Shown here: one piece after another, positions 43,473-47,213 of the stretch
How positions within the stretch are numbered: position 1 is the stretch's first letter
How the letters are laid out: the number at the start of each line of letters is the position of its first letter
Notes under the pieces: model-generated
The model's database searches: none
Seen by the model: the letters and a program-made list of their open reading frames with translations, nothing else
What the model was told of the DNA's origin: nothing
Translations under genes and position numbers: made by a program
NCBI GenBank assembly: GCA_000320545.1
Contig: ADNK01000824.1
Coordinates: 82,501-129,713 of the forward strand
DNA length: 47,213 nucleotides
Reading direction: 5' to 3'
DNA from: Bigelowiella natans CCMP2755
Taxonomy: Eukaryota > Cercozoa > Chlorarachniophyceae

Positions 43473-44198
43473 AACACACACATTCACTCAAACGCACATC
43501 ACTAAATACGAATTCTGATTCTACTACTACTACTACTACTTCTACTTCTACTTCTACGACCACAAGAGCAACAATGACAACAATAACAACAAACCACACA
43601 CTTTCTATTCTCAACGACGAGGTTTTCATATTGGATGATGTATTCTCTGCAGTCATCCATGACTTGTTCCAGAGAGTCCTGATATATCCCATGTTCACCG
43701 CATACCACCACCAACGATTATGATACTGACTTTATAGCTTCTCTCTGTTTTCCTGTCTTCTTCTTCCTCTTCTTCTTCCTCGTCTACTTCTACAACGACC
43801 TCCACATCTTCTATATATTCACGGCCGCAATGATCTAAGATCTTGAGCTCTTCTTTCACCTTTCCAAGAAGATATATAAGATTTTTTAGCTGCATGCAGC
43901 TGTTGCATTGGTTGGTGCGTGTGTATCACTACTCTCTCCCTCTTTCAGGGCTATGGGCGCATCATATCAATCGGCCTAGTCTCTTCTCTCTCCGGAAGAG
44001 AGATATGGCAAGGATTGATCCATAACTCTACACCGCTCACTCTTCTCTCATCATCCACCAACCCCCCCCCCCCCTCTCCTTAGCTACTTCTCCTCACGGG
44101 CTTTGCAGCAGTACCCTGTCCACAACTTTCTTCATCGGTTTCAAGATTGCCAGAAATCTCTGAAGCGTCCTGTTGTCGGGTGAATAGGTGAGCACCAT
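42924..44198 (-). CDS. CorA-type magnesium channel (core and C-terminus)
   Basis: CorA/Mrs2 proteins are pentameric Mg2+ channels. Exons in coding order: 44198-44098 (RTLQRFLAILKPMKKVVDRV), about 43900-43820 (LKNLIYLLGKVKEELKILDH), 43678-43602 (DSLEQVMDDCREYIIQYENL), 43378-43268 and 43053-42924 (TAG). Exon 43378-43268 has RMNNTLYLLTVVTTIFVPAQ and then FLTGLYGMNFQT, the first transmembrane helix with the defining Gly-Met-Asn filter. The last exon has MPELLWKNGYLYFW and the second helix VMVVGLTTLTIVLMLQASRF, as in bacterial-type CorA. The last three exons join in phase. N-terminal exons are unresolved: 44651-44551 (MPISDFCDGVFHFSLVTKLL) and 44398-44352 are open but do not chain in the favoured frame. 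Subcellular site unknown. Confidence 0.85.
43439..43471. repeat. (CA)n tract
   Basis: CA run in the CorA intron upstream (coding sense) of exon 43378-43268; a CTA/CTT run follows at about 43521-43557. Confidence 0.9.
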
Positions 44199-44401
44199 CT
44201 CCCCAATGATGATACTACTGCTACTACTACTCTTTCTCTCCTCTAACCTCTCGCATCAGAATCGATAATGCAGGATAACAAACATGCTACAAGCACTCCC
44301 AACGGGTATACAACATTACGCGCGTGCATGTGTCTGTGTATTAATGGAAACCTTTTGTCGTTGAATATGGTCGTGAGCTGTTCCTTATAGAGATATTTCT
44401 G

Positions 44402-44402
<1 letters not shown>

Positions 44403-44469
<67 letters not shown>
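44403..44469. repeat. (CA)n(GA)n tract
   Basis: CA run then GA run; on the minus strand this is a CT run followed by GT ending at the candidate acceptor tgtgtgccag at 44399-44400. Confidence 0.9.
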
Positions 44470-44474
<5 letters not shown>

Positions 44475-44651
44475 CGCTATCATATTGCTCGCGCGCCATG
44501 GCGGTTATAATAATGATAAGGAATGAAAAGACTCTCGTAGTATAACTCACGATGAAAGGAGCGCCATGTTATGAATGGCACGACCAAAGGCCAACAATTT
44601 AGTCACGAGAGAGAAGTGGAAAACCCCATCGCAAAAGTCACTTATCGGCAT

Positions 44652-44932
44652 CGACGAGCCTCATTATTATCATTATTACTATTATTGCGCCTGGCTTTAT
44701 TTTTACCTCTTGATTTATGTATTCCTGCAAGCACTGCATGCGGCGTCCGTAGCTAATGGACAAGTCCTTAAAACAGACCAAACAGGTTCATTTCAGTCGC
44801 TGCTGAATGTAATTGAGAACACACTGCTCTTTTGGATCGTTGCTGCCGCTGTGTCTGCATTTCCCTGCCCAAGCATTGCTGCATCTTTGCACGAGGTTGA
44901 ACCGTCATTAATGCGGCCAGAAGAGATGTCTT

Positions 44933-44966
<34 letters not shown>

Positions 44967-45143
44967 GCTGCTACTACTACACTGCTACTACTATTGCTAC
45001 TACTACTACTACTACTACTGCTGCTGCTGCTGTTACCTTATACATCCCAACTGCCCATAGTAAGATTAAGAGGAAAAGATGAAAAGCGTCTCCCTGATAA
45101 GAGGACAACACACGTATTAGCCAGGCCATACATATACACGCAA

Positions 45144-45183
<40 letters not shown>

Positions 45184-45339
45184 GGGAGGAGGAGAACCGC
45201 TTTCAGCGTTATAAAAAGAAGGCTATCTACACAACCACGACCGACTCTCAAGGACTCTTTCGAGAACCATAACAAATCACTACTAAAAGCTATAAACAGT
45301 CCGCTATTTAGCTGTAGCTCTAAATACCCCAATGAAGGG

Positions 45340-45378
<39 letters not shown>

Positions 45379-45804
45379 CATATAGACACATGCGCCTGTT
45401 TGGTTAAGCACCTCTCTCACTTTGGATCTTGGAAGCAGTAGAGACCGAAATGTGCTATCAACGTTCATACGTCTTGGCGTCCTTGCAGCCGTTTGAGGGT
45501 GCAAGAAGCCCTGTGCGTCAGGCAAGCGACAATGGGAGGAGAGGGGGGGGGGGGGGGGGGATGAGGAAGGAATTCAGATATTATAAATTACTTCGTGTTT
45601 GTTGAAAATAACGTAGCATTTCAATAAGGGAAAAGCTTTCGATGACTATACTACGAGACAGCTTATCGATGCTTGAGTTTATCAAACCAACCGCCCATGT
45701 GCTTGTTGATCTTCACGTCGATGAATTGCCAGTGCGCGCGCTACAAACAACTGACCTGCAGAGACCGCATCGCGAAGCAAATAGGAGAGCTGTTCGTGGT
45801 TGTG

Positions 45805-45846
<42 letters not shown>

Positions 45847-46666
45847 TATTTATATTTATGTGTGTGTGTGTGTGTGTGCGACGAAGAAGAAGGATGACTG
45901 ATGGTATCGACTAAGTCTATAAAGAGCCCCATGATCATTCAGGCCATTACTTGCATGCCTCAGGCTGCTTGATTACGACTAACACTACTACTATAACTAC
46001 TACTATCTACTACTCACTTATCCTCCTTGTCTTTGCTGCTACTTTTCTCCTCATCTTCAAGCTTGCTGTTTGGTCTCTGTGTCTGATAATCGCTGGGCCG
46101 CCGACGATTCCTAGCGGGGGTGAAAGCATTATTTGTCCTCTGGGGCACATGCGCTCCTCCTCCTCCTCCTCCTCCTCCTCCTCCTCCTCCTGGCGGGGCC
46201 GATGGTGTGCATGCTGACGGTGTTTGTATGAGGTTTTCCCACTCCGATTCAACCGAAATCAATGTGTTCATCTTCGGTTTTCCTTTGGTAGAAGAAGAAG
46301 AAGAAGAAGAAGAAGAAGAAGAAGAAAAGAAGAAAGGGGATCATGGATATCAGAGCGTTGCGACCGGTCAAAAAGGGAGGAAAGGGACTGTAGCAGAAAC
46401 GCATCTTAGCAAAAAGGCCAAGAGAAATGCCCAGGAAGAAGAAAGGAATATGAAAAATCATCATCATCATCATCATTATTATCATCATCATTGTGATCCT
46501 GTGCATCCTTCATAGATCGCTTGAATGCTGTGGTGATTTCGTGTGTGCAAGATGGTGGCATCATTTGTGTACTCTCCACTTGATGGCGTCGTCTAAATAC
46601 GTCACACTACTACCACCACCACCACCACTACTAATACTACTACTACTAATACACAGCCACTACTAC
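44652..46666. other. Repeat-dense stretch, few supportable exons
   Basis: One plausible minus-strand exon lies at about 45513-45412: acceptor gacgcacag, FLHPQTAARTPRRMNVDSTF, then LLLPRSKVRE, donor gtgctt. It could belong to the CorA gene's 5' part or to the right-edge gene. The rest is dominated by microsatellites: GA 45147-45180, AT 45341-45373, poly-G 45542-45560, TA and GT 45808-45878, CTC 46156-46191 and GAA 46290-46325. Nothing else is firm. Confidence 0.5.
44934..45034. repeat. (CTA)n/(CTG)n tract
   Basis: Long imperfect CTA run with CTG and CTATTG interruptions. Frames through it encode poly-Leu or poly-Tyr and are artefacts. Confidence 0.9.
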
Positions 46667-47099
46667 CTGCCATTGAAACGCACACTGCTCCGACTTCCCA
46701 CGATAAAGGCGGTAGATAGAGCCTTCCTAATGACGAATCACATCATTTCCATTCCATATATAAACTTGTAATTCGTATGGTATATGATAGAGGCAACTGG
46801 TCATGGTGGAGAGGGGAAATGGCGACGAATCCTCGACGTGATCGGGGATAAACAAAAATAGAAAACGGAAGTTTTTCGATAGCTTTCCTCCTCCTCCTCC
46901 TCCTCCTCCTTGATGTTATAAAGAAACCTTCATCCCCATCAATAGCGTATACATAATCGTATACTACTGCTGCTACTGCTGGTGGTGGTGGTGCTGGTGG
47001 TGCTGCCGTAAACATACCACAATGTGCTCGCTCAGCAGTTGATTCACCATTATTTCTAAAGCTGTCCGCATGGAATTTGTCATCAATGGCTTCGCTTTC
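46667..47099 (-). CDS. Right-edge gene, partial, unknown
   Basis: Two minus-strand exons join in phase. Exon 47099-47018 has acceptor tcttag and donor gtatgt and reads KPLMTNSMRTALEIMVNQLL then SEHIV. Exon 46726-46667 has acceptor cattag and donor gtagta and reads EGSIYRLYRGKSEQCAFQWQ. Further exons probably continue to the left (about 46600-46500) and to the right beyond the window. I do not recognise the family. The intron between them holds a CTC run (46886-46910) and a GTG run near 46981. Confidence 0.5.
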
Positions 47100-47213
47100 C
47101 TAAGACATCAGTAACCACAGTTTATACAACTATGGCGATTCTTTTCATCTTATCGTTAGTAATCCCCACCACCGCTCTCCTCTTTTCTTTTTCTCCAAAA
47201 TTCTCCCCCCCCC

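Noticed and set aside
1-47213. tRNA, rRNA or viral genes
   Set aside because: I looked for cloverleaf-like stretches with TTCGANNC boxes, rRNA core words and capsid or polymerase motifs. None was convincing by eye; a dedicated scan would settle tRNAs.

Overview
This window is nuclear DNA of an intron-dense, microsatellite-rich unicellular eukaryote. Genes have GT-AG introns, often 40-300 bases long. I joined exons by eye, requiring a legal donor, a legal acceptor and matching phase at each junction. A plastid-type ribosomal protein L1 is nuclear-encoded and carries a signal-peptide-like plus basic leader. This suggests a secondary green plastid. A chlorarachniophyte (Bigelowiella-like) alga is my best guess, not a proof.

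Layout, left to right: (1) 3' end of an unknown gene with a poly-Asp tract (+); (2) DUF4166/DCC-type protein (-); (3) LSm10-like Sm protein (+); (4) plastid L1 (-); (5) bL36, mitochondrial type (+); (6) leucine-rich-repeat gene (-), then a CLU (clustered mitochondria) family gene (-), possibly one transcription unit; (7) a small gene whose end resembles an Lsm11 N-terminal motif (+); (8) VDAC-like porin with a hydrophobic leader (-); (9) a possible 73-residue basic protein (-); (10) casein kinase II beta subunit with an unusual possible leader (+); (11) membrane protein with a basic leader (-); (12) basic coiled-coil protein (+); (13) membrane-anchored pepsin-type aspartic protease of 18 exons (-); (14) MGCGASK acylation-type protein (+); (15) secreted or membrane protein of unknown family (+); (16) CorA-type Mg2+ channel (-); (17) right-edge gene, partial (-).

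Gene orientation alternates almost perfectly, so the spacers are either divergent or convergent. All seven convergent (3'-3') spacers hold CTAG/GCTAGC/GCATGC-rich palindromic sequence, including three perfect copies of the 12-bp palindrome CATGCTAGCATG. The divergent spacers do not share it. This is the most unexpected structure I found.

The other main observation is that a VDAC-like porin and a CK2 beta subunit, neighbours on the chromosome, both appear to carry N-terminal hydrophobic leaders ending near an LRGG motif, as if sent into an organelle or the space around a plastid. I saw no tRNA, rRNA, CRISPR array, transposase or viral gene. Exon models are hand-built; ambiguous junctions are marked.
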